From contig UQIB01000004.1 in NCBI GenBank assembly GCA_900541015.1, positions 1-64,000 of the forward strand: 64,000 nucleotides of DNA, in the 5' to 3' direction. Made by a program: the position numbers and the translations under genes. This DNA is from an uncultured Collinsella sp. Its GTDB lineage: Bacteria > Actinomycetota > Coriobacteriia > Coriobacteriales > Coriobacteriaceae. This document shows, one piece after another, positions 8,627 through 17,822 of this stretch (positions are counted from its first letter, which is position 1; each line of letters begins with the position of its first letter). Below the pieces are notes generated by a model that ran no database searches, was not told where the DNA came from, and worked only from the letters and a program-made list of their open reading frames with translations.

Positions 8627-8685
8627 AATGAACGAAAATAGACTCAACACAATTCCTGCAAATTTCAGACGATGATGGAGCAGAT

Positions 8686-9489
8686 ATGGCCCACGCAACA
8701 ACCCGAGCTTTCGCCGACGAGCGTCGTTCCGCCATTATGGAAATGCTCGAACATAACGCCTCGGTGCAGGTGGCAGAAATCGCCCAGACCTTTGGCGTGT
8801 CCTCTGTCACCGCCCGCGCCGACCTGGACGCGCTCGCCGAGTCCGGCAAGTTGCGCCGCACGCATGGAGGCGCTGTGTCGCTCCAGAAGCGACTGACCGT
8901 ATCCACCCAGGATCGCCGTATCAACGTCAATGTCGCCGCCAAGCAGGCCATCGCGCAAAGCGCCATCGAGCTCGTCAATGACGGCGACACGCTGCTCGTC
9001 GACTCGGGCACCACGGCGCTCGAGTTCGTCCGGCTCCTCGATCAGCGCGACGGTATCACCGTCATCACGGCCGACATTACCATTGCCGATTACATCGACG
9101 AGAGCATGCCCTCAGTCGATGTCGTCATGCTGGGCGGGGCGCTGCGCAAAGGCCATCGTTATCTGTATGGACCGCTCACTATGCAGGCGCTCCAAATGGT
9201 CCATGCCAATCTGGCCATCATGTGCCCCGGCGCTTTTGTTCCCGGCTGTGGCTTTACGACCGACTTTCCGCAGATGGCCGAGACCAAAACGGCCATGATC
9301 GCCGCAGCCCATCAAAGCGTCGCCCTCATGGACGCCAGCAAAGTTAACGGACGTGGCATGTACCGCTTTGCCGAACTGACCGATGTCAACACCATCGTGA
9401 TGGACCGCGACCCCGAAGGCGCCGTCGCCACCTCAATCGCCGAGACCGCCGACGGCGCACGTCCAGCCCTCATCATCGCGGCCAACTAA
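8686..9489 (+). CDS. DeoR-family transcriptional regulator
   Basis: This 267-residue regulator has an N-terminal DeoR winged HTH (about residues 10-62; VQVAEIAQTFGVSSVTARADLDAL, followed by RRTHGGAV). A C-terminal phosphosugar-binding sensor domain follows (LLVDSGTTALEFVRLL, then VVMLGGALRK and LMDASKVNGRGMYRFA). The family typically responds to phosphorylated sugars or glycolytic intermediates. GGAG lies about 7 bases before the ATG. It is divergent from the aldolase gene across a shared promoter region, which suggests it controls that gene and itself. Confidence 0.85.
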   Translation: MAHATTRAFADERRSAIMEMLEHNASVQVAEIAQTFGVSSVTARADLDALAESGKLRRTHGGAVSLQKRLTVSTQDRRINVNVAAKQAIAQSAIELVNDGDTLLVDSGTTALEFVRLLDQRDGITVITADITIADYIDESMPSVDVVMLGGALRKGHRYLYGPLTMQALQMVHANLAIMCPGAFVPGCGFTTDFPQMAETKTAMIAAAHQSVALMDASKVNGRGMYRFAELTDVNTIVMDRDPEGAVATSIAETADGARPALIIAAN

Positions 9490-9494
9490 ATAAA

Positions 9495-9533
9495 AACCAC
9501 CACAAAGGTGCCTGTCCCCTTTGTGGTGGTTTT
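9495..9533 (+). terminator. terminator of the deoR gene
   Basis: AACCACCACAAAGG pairs with CCTTTGTGGTGGTT across the short loop TGCCTGTCC..., followed by a T-run. The same hairpin with nearly the same loop recurs at 15141-15178. Confidence 0.8.
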
Positions 9534-9548
9534 AAAAGCAAAATAGAA

Positions 9549-9590
9549 AAGCCGCCGCATAGGTGAAGGAGATCTCCTATGCGGCGGCTT
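9549..9590 (-). terminator. terminator of the orphan PTS IIB gene
   Basis: A perfect 15-bp stem (AAGCCGCCGCATAGG and complement) is preceded by AGAAA on the + strand. It sits downstream of the IIB gene on the minus strand. Confidence 0.65.
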
Positions 9591-9630
9591 GGTCATGCAA
9601 AAAATTGCACAACCTAAAGTTGGATTACAG

Positions 9631-9924
9631 CTACAAAACGTCTTCCACGCTGTCTAGGATGCCGTCGACATTCTGCGTAGCGTAATCGTCGGCAGTTATG
9701 ACACGAACGTTTTTAGCGCCCGCCTCTTCAAAAGCTTCTTTTGCATAGCCGACCTGCGGTCCCAGCAAAACGACATCGGCTTCGGCAATATGGTCCGCAG
9801 CGGTAGCCATCGGCGAAGCCTCAATCTCGATATCGAGATTGCGCGTCTCGGCGACACTTTTGATCTTTGCAACCAGCAAGCTAGTCGTCACACCGGTATT
9901 GCAGCAGACGAGTACCTTTTTCAT
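9631..9924 (-). CDS. PTS EIIB component, lactose/galactitol-like fold, orphan
   Basis: The 97-residue protein matches stand-alone EIIB domains: a beta strand then the phosphorylatable cysteine loop (VLVCCNTGVTTSLLV, Cys8 or Cys9), then VVLLGPQVGYAKEAF. EIIB passes phosphate from EIIA to the incoming sugar. AGGA lies 7 bases before the ATG. No IIC or IIA gene is adjacent; upstream on the same strand is the mgl ABC operon, about 195 bases away. It may serve a IIC encoded elsewhere or act as a regulator. Confidence 0.7.
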   Translation of the reverse strand: MKKVLVCCNTGVTTSLLVAKIKSVAETRNLDIEIEASPMATAADHIAEADVVLLGPQVGYAKEAFEEAGAKNVRVITADDYATQNVDGILDSVEDVL

Positions 9925-10118
9925 TAGGAGGTCCTGCCTTCCTCTTCAATCTTGCCTTTTAGCAAGACGTCTTTCATTTGGAGATAGAGCATAGCGAACA
10001 AGATAACCGCATGCTGCTTTTTCCAAATAACTTCCAGTTGTCTTCAAGCTCAAAGGAGAGGAGCCGGAGGATGGCGGCCGGCTCCCCTCTTAGAAGAATG
10101 GAAAACAAATACGTTGCG

Positions 10119-11774
10119 CTATTTCTTCTGAACGTACTTGAGGCAGTCGAGCGTAACGGCGACGAGAATGATCAGGCCGGAGAACACGAACTGCAGGTTG
10201 GTATCAATACCCAGAATGGTCAGTGCATAGGTAAGAGCGGTGAAGATCAGCACACCGACGGTGACGCCGGAAATCTTGCCGATACCGCCGGTGAAGGAAA
10301 CGCCACCAACGACGCACGCGGCGATGGCGTCCATCTCCCAGCCCTGGCCGTAAGCAGCGGAGCCAGAACCGACCATGCGGATGCACTCGAGCCAAGAACC
10401 AAAGCCGTACAGGATACCGGCGAGGATGAAGGCGCCGATGGAGACAGCGAAGACGTTGATACCGGAGACGGAAGCAGCCTCAGGGTTGCCACCGACGGCG
10501 AACATGTTTTTACCAAAGGTAGTCTTGTTCCAGATGAACCACACGACCACGATAGCCGCAACGGCCCACAGAATGATCGTCGGGAAGCCGCCGATACGCG
10601 GAGTGACCATGGCAGGAATCAGAGGATTGATCGAACCGAAGGACACGCCCTTGGTGGCATAGGTGACAAGACCAAAGATGATGAGCATGTTGGCCATCGT
10701 CGAGATGAACCAGTGCATCTTAAACTTAGCGGTAAAGAAGCCGGCGATGGCAGAGAATGCGGTGCACAGGACAACGCAGACAACAAGTGCCAGGATAATC
10801 TGGCCCACGACGGGCATGGTGGAGAAGTCGAAAGCGATGCCAAACACGGTACCGGTGTTTGGACCGGCGTGCATGATGATGGTAGACGCCACCATACTCA
10901 TACCGACCATACGGCCAATCGACAGGTCGGTACCAGTCTGGAGGATCAGGCCTGCGACACCAAGTGCCAAGAACATACGGGGCGAAGCCTGCTGGAAAAT
11001 GTTCAGCACGTTCTGAGTCGTGAGCAACTGCGTGCCCTTAACAACCGGCGTGATAGCGCACAGGGCGATGAAAACCAGCGCAATGGCGATATACAGACCG
11101 TTGTTGAGCAAAAACGTACGCGTATTGAACGTGTACTTGTAGTTCTCCCAGCGCTGAGCCATATTCTCGGCAAAGGTGAACTTGCCGATGCGCAGCAAGT
11201 CGATCAGGTGGTAACGATAGGCGAAGGCCTCATGCTCGCGATCCTTGATCTGCTGCAGCTCCTGCTGATAGGTCACCTTAGCGTCGAACTGCTTGTTCTT
11301 ATAGACGTACTTCTCTTCTTTAATCTCGGCCTGGTCAGTGATACCGGCAATGCCCTCCTGGTGCTCCTTCTCGAGCTGGGCAAGCTGCTTTTGGTAGGCA
11401 GCCTTGGCTGCCTCGCGCTCGACAGCGCAGCTGGCCTTGACGGGAGCAAGGTACTCAGTCTCGTAGTGGGCCTTCAGGTAGTTCTCGGCGTCGGCAATAA
11501 GCTTGTCAATCTGACCCTTGTTCTGAGTCTCGACCTTCTTGGCCTGCTCCATCTGAGCCTTAAAGCCATTGATGGCCTCATCGCGCTCTGCTTTGGTAAG
11601 CACGCGATCGCTCTTGGCGGCATCAATACTGCTCTGCAGATCGACGACACGCGTGGTACCGTCGGCGCGCAGGGCGTCGACCTTCTTCTGAATCTCGTTT
11701 ACATAGCTGTCGATCGGCTGGAGGAGCTTCGTCTCCTCATCGACCGATAGAATCTTACCGGATACGGTAGGCAT
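10119..11774 (-). CDS. mglC: galactose/methylgalactoside ABC permease MglC with N-terminal extension
   Basis: This is the membrane channel of the mgl ABC importer. The C-terminal 345 residues form the usual permease with about ten membrane segments (QASPRMFLALGVAGLILQTGTDLSIGR is the conserved family motif; FTGGIGKISGVTVGVLIF near the end). The first 200 residues are a hydrophilic, Lys/Glu/Gln-rich, probably coiled-coil extension that typical MglC proteins (about 330 aa) lack. The start at 11774 (MPTVSGKILS) has AAGGGG about 10 bases upstream; an ATG at 11783 lies too close to it. The gene follows mglA after 18 bases in the operon mglB-mglA-mglC. Confidence 0.88.
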   Translation of the reverse strand: MPTVSGKILSVDEETKLLQPIDSYVNEIQKKVDALRADGTTRVVDLQSSIDAAKSDRVLTKAERDEAINGFKAQMEQAKKVETQNKGQIDKLIADAENYLKAHYETEYLAPVKASCAVEREAAKAAYQKQLAQLEKEHQEGIAGITDQAEIKEEKYVYKNKQFDAKVTYQQELQQIKDREHEAFAYRYHLIDLLRIGKFTFAENMAQRWENYKYTFNTRTFLLNNGLYIAIALVFIALCAITPVVKGTQLLTTQNVLNIFQQASPRMFLALGVAGLILQTGTDLSIGRMVGMSMVASTIIMHAGPNTGTVFGIAFDFSTMPVVGQIILALVVCVVLCTAFSAIAGFFTAKFKMHWFISTMANMLIIFGLVTYATKGVSFGSINPLIPAMVTPRIGGFPTIILWAVAAIVVVWFIWNKTTFGKNMFAVGGNPEAASVSGINVFAVSIGAFILAGILYGFGSWLECIRMVGSGSAAYGQGWEMDAIAACVVGGVSFTGGIGKISGVTVGVLIFTALTYALTILGIDTNLQFVFSGLIILVAVTLDCLKYVQKK

Positions 11775-11792
11775 GTGTTCCATCCCCTTCGT

Positions 11793-13298
11793 CTACAGAT
11801 ACTTGGCGCTCAGACGGAGCAGCTCTTCCTGGTTCGTCTCCTTGGTGTTGACGATGCCCGAAAGGTGCCCGTTCGACATGACGCCGATTCGGTTGGTGAT
11901 GCCGAGAATCTCGGGCATCTCGGAGGAAACCACGATCACCGTAGTGCCCTTCTTTGCCATGTCGATGATGAGCTGGTAAATCTCGTACTTAGCGCCAACA
12001 TCGATACCACGGGTGGGCTCGTCCATCAGGAACACCTGCGGATAGCGCTCAAGCCACTTACCAAAAATGACCTTTTGCTGGTTGCCGCCAGAAAGGCTCG
12101 AAATCAGATCATCGGGGCCCATGCACTTGGTATGCATGGTCTTGATCTCTTTGTTCGTCGCGCGAACCATCTTGTCGTTGGACAGCGCGGGACCGCTCTT
12201 GTACTGATCAAGGTTGGCGATGGTGGTGTTAAACGTCAGATCGCCCTTCAGGAACAGGCCGTTTGCCTTGCGTTCCTCGGTAATCAGAGCAAAACCGTGC
12301 TCCATGGCGTCGCGCGCCGAGGAGAAGTTCATCAGGCGGTCACGGAAGTAAACGCGGCCTGCCGCACGGGTACGAATACCAAAAATCGTCTCGAGCAGCT
12401 CGGTACGGCCGGCGCCGACCAGGCCATACAGACCAAAGATCTCGCCCTTGCGCACGTCGAAGGTGATGTCCACCAGGTGCGGATCGAACTTCGTGGACAG
12501 GTGCTGCACCGAAAGGACGTTGTCGCCGGGAATGTTATCCACGGGCGGGAAACGGTTGTCCAGCGAACGGCCAACCATGGCGCTCACGAGCTCGTTCATG
12601 TTGGTGTCACTCGTGCGCTTGGTCATAACCAGATTACCGTCGCGCAGAACCGACACGTCGTCGCAGATCTCGAAGATCTCGTCCATCTTGTGCGAGATGT
12701 AGATCAGAGCGATGCCCTGCTCCTTGAGCTTACGCATCATCTCGAACAGCTTATCGACCTCTTGCGCCATCAGCGAACTTGTAGGCTCGTCCAAAACGAT
12801 AACCTTGGCGTTATAGGACATAGCCTTGGCGATCTCGACCATCTGACGCTGAGAGACGCTCATGTTTTTCATGGGCTGGGTCAGGTTGACGGTCATGCCC
12901 AAGCGACGGAACAGATCCGAAGCCTCTTTGCGCATGCGCGCCTCGTCGATCACGCCGCCCTTAACCGGATAGCGGCCCAAGAACAAGTTATCGACCACAT
13001 TGCGCTCGAGGCACTGGTTGAGCTCCTGGTGGACCATGGCGATGCCGTTTTCGAGAGCATCCTTAGGACCGGAGAAACTCACCTCCTTGCCATCGAGGAA
13101 AATCGAACCCTCGTCCTTTTGATAAGTGCCGAACAGGCATTTCATCATCGTAGACTTGCCTGCGCCGTTCTCACCCATCAGGCCCATGACGGTGCCGCGG
13201 CGGACGTCGAGGTCGATGTGGTCGAGCACTCGGTTACGCCCGAACGTCTTGCTCATCCCTCGAATCGACAGGACGATGTCGTCTTGCTTGTCTGACAT
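11793..13298 (-). CDS. mglA: galactose ABC importer ATP-binding protein MglA
   Basis: This 501-residue tandem ATPase drives galactose uptake. The first nucleotide-binding domain has Walker A GENGAGKST (about residues 40-48), MSVSQRQMVEIAKAM and Walker B VIVLDEPTSSL. The second has the degenerate Walker A GLVGAGRTE (about 290), the signature LSGGNQQKV and Walker B FLMDEPTRGID. This intact-then-degenerate pair is typical of the monosaccharide importers (Mgl, Rbs, Ara). It lies between mglB and mglC on the minus strand. A GalR-type operator lies about 95 bases upstream of its start, inside the operon. Confidence 0.92.
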   Translation of the reverse strand: MSDKQDDIVLSIRGMSKTFGRNRVLDHIDLDVRRGTVMGLMGENGAGKSTMMKCLFGTYQKDEGSIFLDGKEVSFSGPKDALENGIAMVHQELNQCLERNVVDNLFLGRYPVKGGVIDEARMRKEASDLFRRLGMTVNLTQPMKNMSVSQRQMVEIAKAMSYNAKVIVLDEPTSSLMAQEVDKLFEMMRKLKEQGIALIYISHKMDEIFEICDDVSVLRDGNLVMTKRTSDTNMNELVSAMVGRSLDNRFPPVDNIPGDNVLSVQHLSTKFDPHLVDITFDVRKGEIFGLYGLVGAGRTELLETIFGIRTRAAGRVYFRDRLMNFSSARDAMEHGFALITEERKANGLFLKGDLTFNTTIANLDQYKSGPALSNDKMVRATNKEIKTMHTKCMGPDDLISSLSGGNQQKVIFGKWLERYPQVFLMDEPTRGIDVGAKYEIYQLIIDMAKKGTTVIVVSSEMPEILGITNRIGVMSNGHLSGIVNTKETNQEELLRLSAKYL

Positions 13299-13392
13299 GT
13301 ATTCACCCCTCGTTTCCCTCGATGTCCTCCCTGTGCAACCTTATTTGCGCAGCTACGATAGGGAGAACGTCCTGATATGAGACCATTACGAA

Positions 13393-13408
13393 ATGTTTAC
13401 GTACTCAT
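13393..13408. promoter_or_regulatory. GalR-type operator 1 (mglB-mglA gap)
   Basis: ATGTTTACGTACTCAT, one of five near-identical 16-bp palindromic sites in the galactose region. It lies between mglB and mglA, so mglA may have its own regulated promoter. Confidence 0.6.
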
Positions 13409-13420
13409 GGTCTCTGAAAA

Positions 13421-13452
13421 GCAAGGGGGAGCAGTCTCCTGATCCCCCTTGC
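13421..13452 (-). terminator. hairpin between mglB and mglA
   Basis: GCAAGGGGGA pairs with TCCCCCTTGC. It is just downstream of the mglB stop and could lower expression of mglA relative to the binding protein, a common arrangement for ABC importers. Confidence 0.55.
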
Positions 13453-13487
13453 CAACATGCCTACATGCTCCTGCGAGCAATCACGGC

Positions 13488-14789
13488 CTACTGGCCAAGA
13501 ATCGACGTGTAGGAAGCGCCGTTGTCGGTCTTCACCATGTTGATGGCAAAGGCATCAAAGTCAGCCGGGTTACCAAGCTTGTTGGTAATGGAGGACTCGT
13601 TCTGGCCGTCGCCCTGGACAACCTCGAGATCGAGGTTGAGCAGCGGTGCATACTTCTCGAGCAGCGGCTTGTAGGTGGAGCCCAGGAAGTTGTCGGCGGA
13701 GTTGTAGATGCTCAGCCAGACCTTCTTCTTGGGGCTGTCCTTCTCGTCGAGCTGGGCCTGAGCCGTCTCGTACAGGGTGTTCGCCGGGTCGGTGAAGTCC
13801 TTGTAGTTGTCGGCCGTGACCTCGAGGTTCATAGCGTAGAAGGAGCGATCGTCCTTGCTGAACTTGAAGTCATCCTCGGCGATGACGTTGCCGGCATCGT
13901 CAGCCTCGCCCACACCGGTGTTGACGTCGACGCCGTCAAGAGAGTTGCGGAGCAGACGCAGGGTGAGGTAAGCCTGGACAGCGGGGTTCTGGGAAATGGT
14001 GCCACCATAGGGGAAGTCGGTGTCGCCCAGGGCGGCAACGGCGTCGGAGTTGGCGTCGTAGCCAAAGACGGGAACCTTGTTCTCCTTGGCCCAGTTGGAG
14101 TACATGGACATGCCCATGCCGTCGTTGTTGGAGACAACGATATCGATCTGCTCACCGAAGGCGGAAGCCCAGGTGCCGGACAGAGCGTTACCGGCGGTCG
14201 GAGCGTCCCAAGTAGCGCCGGCGGAGGTCTTCATCTCCTGGCTGGCGAGCTCACGGATCTTGAACTTCTTGCCGTCGACCTCGATCTCGCCGTCCTTGAC
14301 CTTGTCGGACTTGCCGTCCGTGTTGGTGCCGACGGGGTCGGAAACGATCTGGCCGTCCTTCTCGACAGCGGTGCCCAGGGCCTTACGGCAGCCACGGGTA
14401 CGAGCGATGGAGTCGTTGTGTCCCACGTCACCGATGGCGAGGACGTAGCCAATGACGCCGTCACCGTTGCGGTCGATGTCGGCTGCATGGGCCTTGATGT
14501 ACTCGACGACCATCTGGCCCTCGAGCTCGCCGCCCTGCTTGGCGTCAAAGCCGACGTAGTAGGTGTCATCGTTCCACTTGAGCGTGGTCATATCCAGCTC
14601 ACCGGTGGAAGAGTTAGAAGGCTGGCGGTTGTAGAAAACGACCGGCTTCGTGGCGTTCGAGCTTCCGCCGGCGGCGGCAGAACCGCCATCGCTACCGGAG
14701 CCACCGCAGCCCACGAGGGAGCCGGCAGTAGCGACGCTCATCACGCCGAGGCCGCAAGCCTGAAGGAACTGACGACGAGAAAGTGCCAT
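13488..14789 (-). CDS. mglB: galactose-binding lipoprotein MglB-like
   Basis: This is the extracellular substrate-binding subunit. The N-terminus SRRQFLQACGLGVMSVA has a twin-arginine pattern followed by the lipobox LVGC, so it is probably a Tat-exported lipoprotein anchored at Cys28. Sugar-binding-protein motifs follow: WNDDTYYVGFDAKQGGELEG, ANSDAVAALGD, SNNDGMGMSMY. At 433 residues it is about 100 longer than E. coli MglB. AAAGGGGAA lies before the ATG. It is the first gene of mglBAC; the operator at 14938 lies about 150 bases upstream. Confidence 0.85.
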   Translation of the reverse strand: MALSRRQFLQACGLGVMSVATAGSLVGCGGSGSDGGSAAAGGSSNATKPVVFYNRQPSNSSTGELDMTTLKWNDDTYYVGFDAKQGGELEGQMVVEYIKAHAADIDRNGDGVIGYVLAIGDVGHNDSIARTRGCRKALGTAVEKDGQIVSDPVGTNTDGKSDKVKDGEIEVDGKKFKIRELASQEMKTSAGATWDAPTAGNALSGTWASAFGEQIDIVVSNNDGMGMSMYSNWAKENKVPVFGYDANSDAVAALGDTDFPYGGTISQNPAVQAYLTLRLLRNSLDGVDVNTGVGEADDAGNVIAEDDFKFSKDDRSFYAMNLEVTADNYKDFTDPANTLYETAQAQLDEKDSPKKKVWLSIYNSADNFLGSTYKPLLEKYAPLLNLDLEVVQGDGQNESSITNKLGNPADFDAFAINMVKTDNGASYTSILGQ

Positions 14790-15140
14790 GAGGAATTCCC
14801 CTTTCTTAGCGCATCCCTTAATGCGCTTTGACTACCAAAACGAGCGCCGGGGGATGTTAGATGTTTGCGCTAACATCCTTCGCCCCTCGGCAGGCTCCAA
14901 CTCCCCGCCGCAGCGCAGCAGCAGAGACAAGTCGTTAATGAGTACGTTAACAGCCTAGGGAACAAAGACCGCCCAGAGTTTCATCGAAGATGCCGAACGG
15001 TCGATACGGGCACGCGAACGGTATGCGCATATTTGGAAAAATGCGAGGTAAATGGGGGTGCTTTTAGATAAGTGCTCTGCCATCGCCGCAGGTAACGACA
15101 TGGTCAAGCGTTTTATCATCGGCATTTGCCCCTAAACAAA
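14790..15140. other. mglB upstream region without genes
   Basis: No gene is seen in this 350-bp stretch. It contains the GalR-type operator at 14938-14953 and presumably the mgl promoter. The part between 14953 and 15140 holds nothing I can identify. Confidence 0.5.
14938..14953. promoter_or_regulatory. GalR-type operator 2 (upstream of mglB)
   Basis: ATGAGTACGTTAACAG, matching 15 of 16 positions of the site upstream of galM. It places mglBAC under the LacI-type regulator at 16492-17523. Confidence 0.65.
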
Positions 15141-15178
15141 AACCACCACAAAGGTGCCTGTTCCCTTTGTGGTGGTTT
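15141..15178. terminator. bidirectional terminator after the flavodiiron gene
   Basis: AACCACCACAAAGG and its complement form the stem, with A-run and T-run on either side. The stem and most of the loop repeat the hairpin at 9495-9533. Confidence 0.75.
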
Positions 15179-15201
15179 GCGCGTCAAAAGTGGAAGTATC
15201 G

Positions 15202-16362
15202 CTACTTGGAAAGCTCGTCGGCGAGGACCTCGATCTGTGCGCGCGAGGTGTCGTTGAGCGAGCCCAGGACGGTCACCTTGTTCTGCGCCAGGGTGATGTC
15301 CTTCATGCCCTCAAGCTCCTTGGTCATAACCTTGGCGGCAGCGGGCGCCCAGGAGCCAGCCTCGACGAGCGCCACCGTGCGGTTCTGATAGGCGTGCTCG
15401 GCAAGCGTGTGGATAAAGGTACTCATGCACGGGAAGATCTCGCCCTGATAGGTGATGGAGGCGAGCACCAGACGGTCGTAGCGGAACGCGTCCTCAACGG
15501 CCTCGGCCATGTCGTCGCGAGCCAGGTCAAAAACGGAGACCTTCTGGCCGCGAGCCTCGAGCGCTGCGGCGAGCTCCTCGACGGCAGCCTTCAGATGGCC
15601 ATACACGCTCGCATAGGCAATGGTGATGCCCTCGTCCTCGGGCTGATAGCTCGACCAGGTGTTATAGGTGTCGAGGTAATAACCCAGGTTCTCGGTCAGC
15701 ACAGGGCCGTGGAGCGGGCAGATAATCTGAATGTCCAGATCGGCGGCCTTCTTAAGCACGGCCTGCACAAATTTGCCGAACTTGCCCACGATACCAAAGT
15801 AGTAACGACGCGCCTCGCATGCCCAGCCTTCCGGGTCCTCGATGTCGTTGGCACCGAACTTGCCAAAGCCGTCAGCACTAAAGAGCACCTTGTCGGTGGC
15901 CTCGTAGGAGAACAGCACCTCGGGCCAGTGCACGTTGGGGGCGCCGACAAAGGTCAGGCTGTGGCCGCCCAGGTCGAGCACGTCACCCTCTTTGACGACC
16001 ATCTTGCGCTCGGGATAATCGGTGCCAAAGTAGTTGACCATCATGCGGAAGGCGCCCATGCTGGCCACGATCTGGGCCTGGGGGTAGCGCTCCATAAAGG
16101 CGGCGATGCCAGCGGAGTGGTCGGGCTCCATGTGATGAACGACCAGGTAATCGGGCGTACGGCCATCGAGCACGGCCTCGATGTTGCCGAGCCACTCGTC
16201 AACAAAACCGCCGTCGACCGAATCGGCGACAGCGATCTTTTCGCCCAAGATAACGTAGCTGTTGTATGCCATACCGTTCTCGGACACATCGTACTGGCCC
16301 TCGAACAGGTCAATGTCGTGATCGTCGACGCCAACGTAGCGGATATCCTTGGTGATCTCCAT
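15202..16362 (-). CDS. FprA-type A flavoprotein (flavodiiron protein)
   Basis: This enzyme reduces oxygen and/or nitric oxide in anaerobes. The start is ATG at 16362 with AGGAGG 9 bases upstream, giving 386 residues. The N-terminal metallo-beta-lactamase-like domain carries the diiron ligands in HHMEPDHSAG (about residue 78) and the later HWPEVLFSYE and PLHGP. The C-terminal flavodoxin domain begins near residue 255 (ITIAYASVYGHLKAAVEELA). No rubredoxin is adjacent. The gene is monocistronic, between mgl and the GalR-type regulator, with no obvious link to sugar use; it is probably oxidative-stress defence of an anaerobe. Confidence 0.9.
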   Translation of the reverse strand: MEITKDIRYVGVDDHDIDLFEGQYDVSENGMAYNSYVILGEKIAVADSVDGGFVDEWLGNIEAVLDGRTPDYLVVHHMEPDHSAGIAAFMERYPQAQIVASMGAFRMMVNYFGTDYPERKMVVKEGDVLDLGGHSLTFVGAPNVHWPEVLFSYEATDKVLFSADGFGKFGANDIEDPEGWACEARRYYFGIVGKFGKFVQAVLKKAADLDIQIICPLHGPVLTENLGYYLDTYNTWSSYQPEDEGITIAYASVYGHLKAAVEELAAALEARGQKVSVFDLARDDMAEAVEDAFRYDRLVLASITYQGEIFPCMSTFIHTLAEHAYQNRTVALVEAGSWAPAAAKVMTKELEGMKDITLAQNKVTVLGSLNDTSRAQIEVLADELSK

Positions 16363-16491
16363 CAGGCAAAGCCTCCTAGATAGACAAAAGAACCCGTCTA
16401 TCATAGCACTCGGCTGCATCCCAACAGCCATCTGCCGGCATCCTTACCGATTGTTATTGATGTTCAACATATCACCGTTGACCTGCGGAAA

Positions 16492-17523
16492 CTATGCGCG
16501 CGGTGCCGCCGTGGTATGCCGAACGATGAGCTGGCCGGGAATACGAATGGCAACGGTTTTGCCCGCCGTACCTGCCTCGGGAACCGCATGCTCGAATACC
16601 TCGCGTCCGCGCTGATGAAGATCGAATCGTACGGTCGTGAGTTCGTTGTGCGCGACAAAATCGTCGAGCGAATCGTCGACACCCACCACGCTCACGTCCT
16701 CGGGTACGCGCAGGCCGCTATCGCGCAGCGCTGCAATGGCGCCGTTTGCCATCTGGTCGTTTGCCGCGTAAATCGCCGTCATGGTGCGGTCATGCTCGGC
16801 CAGGTACCTGCCGGCCTCGTAACCGCTGTTGGCAGACCAGTCGCCCTCGAGTGGTTCGGCCATTTTGATATGCCTGCGCTCGAGAGAATCTCTCCAACCA
16901 GCCCGGCGGAACTGTTCGTCGACCGAGAAGGACGGACCGCCGATAAAGCGAATTTGCTCGTGACCCAGCTCAAACAGATGATCCATAAGCAGTAGAGAGC
17001 AGCCATAGTGGTCAGAGTCGACCGTGGTTACCCGCGGGTGAGCATACATGGTGACGATGACCGTGCCGATACCCGGCAGAGGCTCAAACGTCTCAAAGTC
17101 GGGCGCCAGTCGGCTCATGCCGATGATGATGCCATCCACCGGCAGCGCTGCCATACGGCGAGTGGCCTCGGCAAGCGAAAACTCCTCGGTCTTGGACATC
17201 TCGACCAGCGTGATAGCACAACCGCGCTCACGGGCCGCACTGGCAATGCCGTCGATCATCGTCAGGTTACCGAACTTGGTGACGTCGTTGACGCACAGCC
17301 CGACCGAATGGTAGCGGCCGTCGCGCAGCGAGCGACCGGCATAGCTCGGACGGAAACCGAGCTCCTGCATGGCTGCCTGCACGCGCTGACGCGTCTGCTC
17401 GTTCACGTTGGGCAATCCGTTGGCAACGCGCGAAACCGTCTGCTGCGAAACACCGGCAGCGCGGGCAACGTCGGCCATGGAAACCGGACGCGAACCCGTG
17501 TCGTTGGAAGGGCGCCTTGCCAC
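16492..17523 (-). CDS. LacI/GalR-family regulator of the galactose genes
   Basis: This 343-residue repressor has an N-terminal LacI HTH (MADVARAAGVSQQTVSRVANG, then the hinge FRPSYAGRSLR) and a periplasmic-binding-protein-like sensor domain ending VSVVGVDDSLDDFV and LTTVRFDLHQRG. The start is GTG at 17523, with GAAGGTG about 5 bases upstream. It lies between mgl and galMKT, and five copies of a 16-bp palindrome (ATGAGTACGTTAACAT and variants) sit before mglB, mglA, galM, galK and its own gene. I therefore infer that it represses galactose uptake and the Leloir pathway and itself, with galactose or a derivative as inducer. Confidence 0.85.
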   Translation of the reverse strand: MARRPSNDTGSRPVSMADVARAAGVSQQTVSRVANGLPNVNEQTRQRVQAAMQELGFRPSYAGRSLRDGRYHSVGLCVNDVTKFGNLTMIDGIASAARERGCAITLVEMSKTEEFSLAEATRRMAALPVDGIIIGMSRLAPDFETFEPLPGIGTVIVTMYAHPRVTTVDSDHYGCSLLLMDHLFELGHEQIRFIGGPSFSVDEQFRRAGWRDSLERRHIKMAEPLEGDWSANSGYEAGRYLAEHDRTMTAIYAANDQMANGAIAALRDSGLRVPEDVSVVGVDDSLDDFVAHNELTTVRFDLHQRGREVFEHAVPEAGTAGKTVAIRIPGQLIVRHTTAAPRA

Positions 17524-17606
17524 AAAATCACCTTCGCTCCTGTAGGAAGCCTAAATACCCCATGCGAAATTGCTGGTCACACGGGAGGCTTTGTTGTCTA
17601 TCGATA

Positions 17607-17622
17607 ATGTTAACGTACTCTA
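17607..17622. promoter_or_regulatory. GalR-type operator 3 (regulator's own promoter)
   Basis: ATGTTAACGTACTCTA, about 85 bases upstream of the regulator start, suggesting autoregulation. The intergenic region 17524-17822 holds only this site and operator 4. Confidence 0.6.
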
Positions 17623-17728
17623 CTATACCTATCAGCAATTATGCAGTGCCCTCAACACCACCTGAATACCGTTCACGGCTCATTTTCGACCGATTGCAGG
17701 AAAGCGAAGAAGTCCGTGGTTCCAAGCT

Positions 17729-17744
17729 ATGAGTACGTTAACAT
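17729..17744. promoter_or_regulatory. GalR-type operator 4 (upstream of galM)
   Basis: ATGAGTACGTTAACAT, a near-perfect palindrome about 80 bases upstream of the galM start. Confidence 0.65.
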
Positions 17745-17822
17745 AAGGCGTAAACACACCGATACCATGATGGCCTGCGCTCCGGGCGCGCAGGCCATGG
17801 CGTCGTATTCGAAAGGACGCTC

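Noticed and set aside
9978..11750. 590-codon open frame on the plus strand
   Set aside because: It is antisense to mglC, full of His, Gly, Asp and Gln runs caused by GC-rich codons in the wrong frame, and has no ribosome-binding site or family motif.
11775..13295. 506-codon open frame on the plus strand
   Set aside because: Antisense to mglA, whose Walker and signature motifs are complete; composition is typical of a shadow frame.
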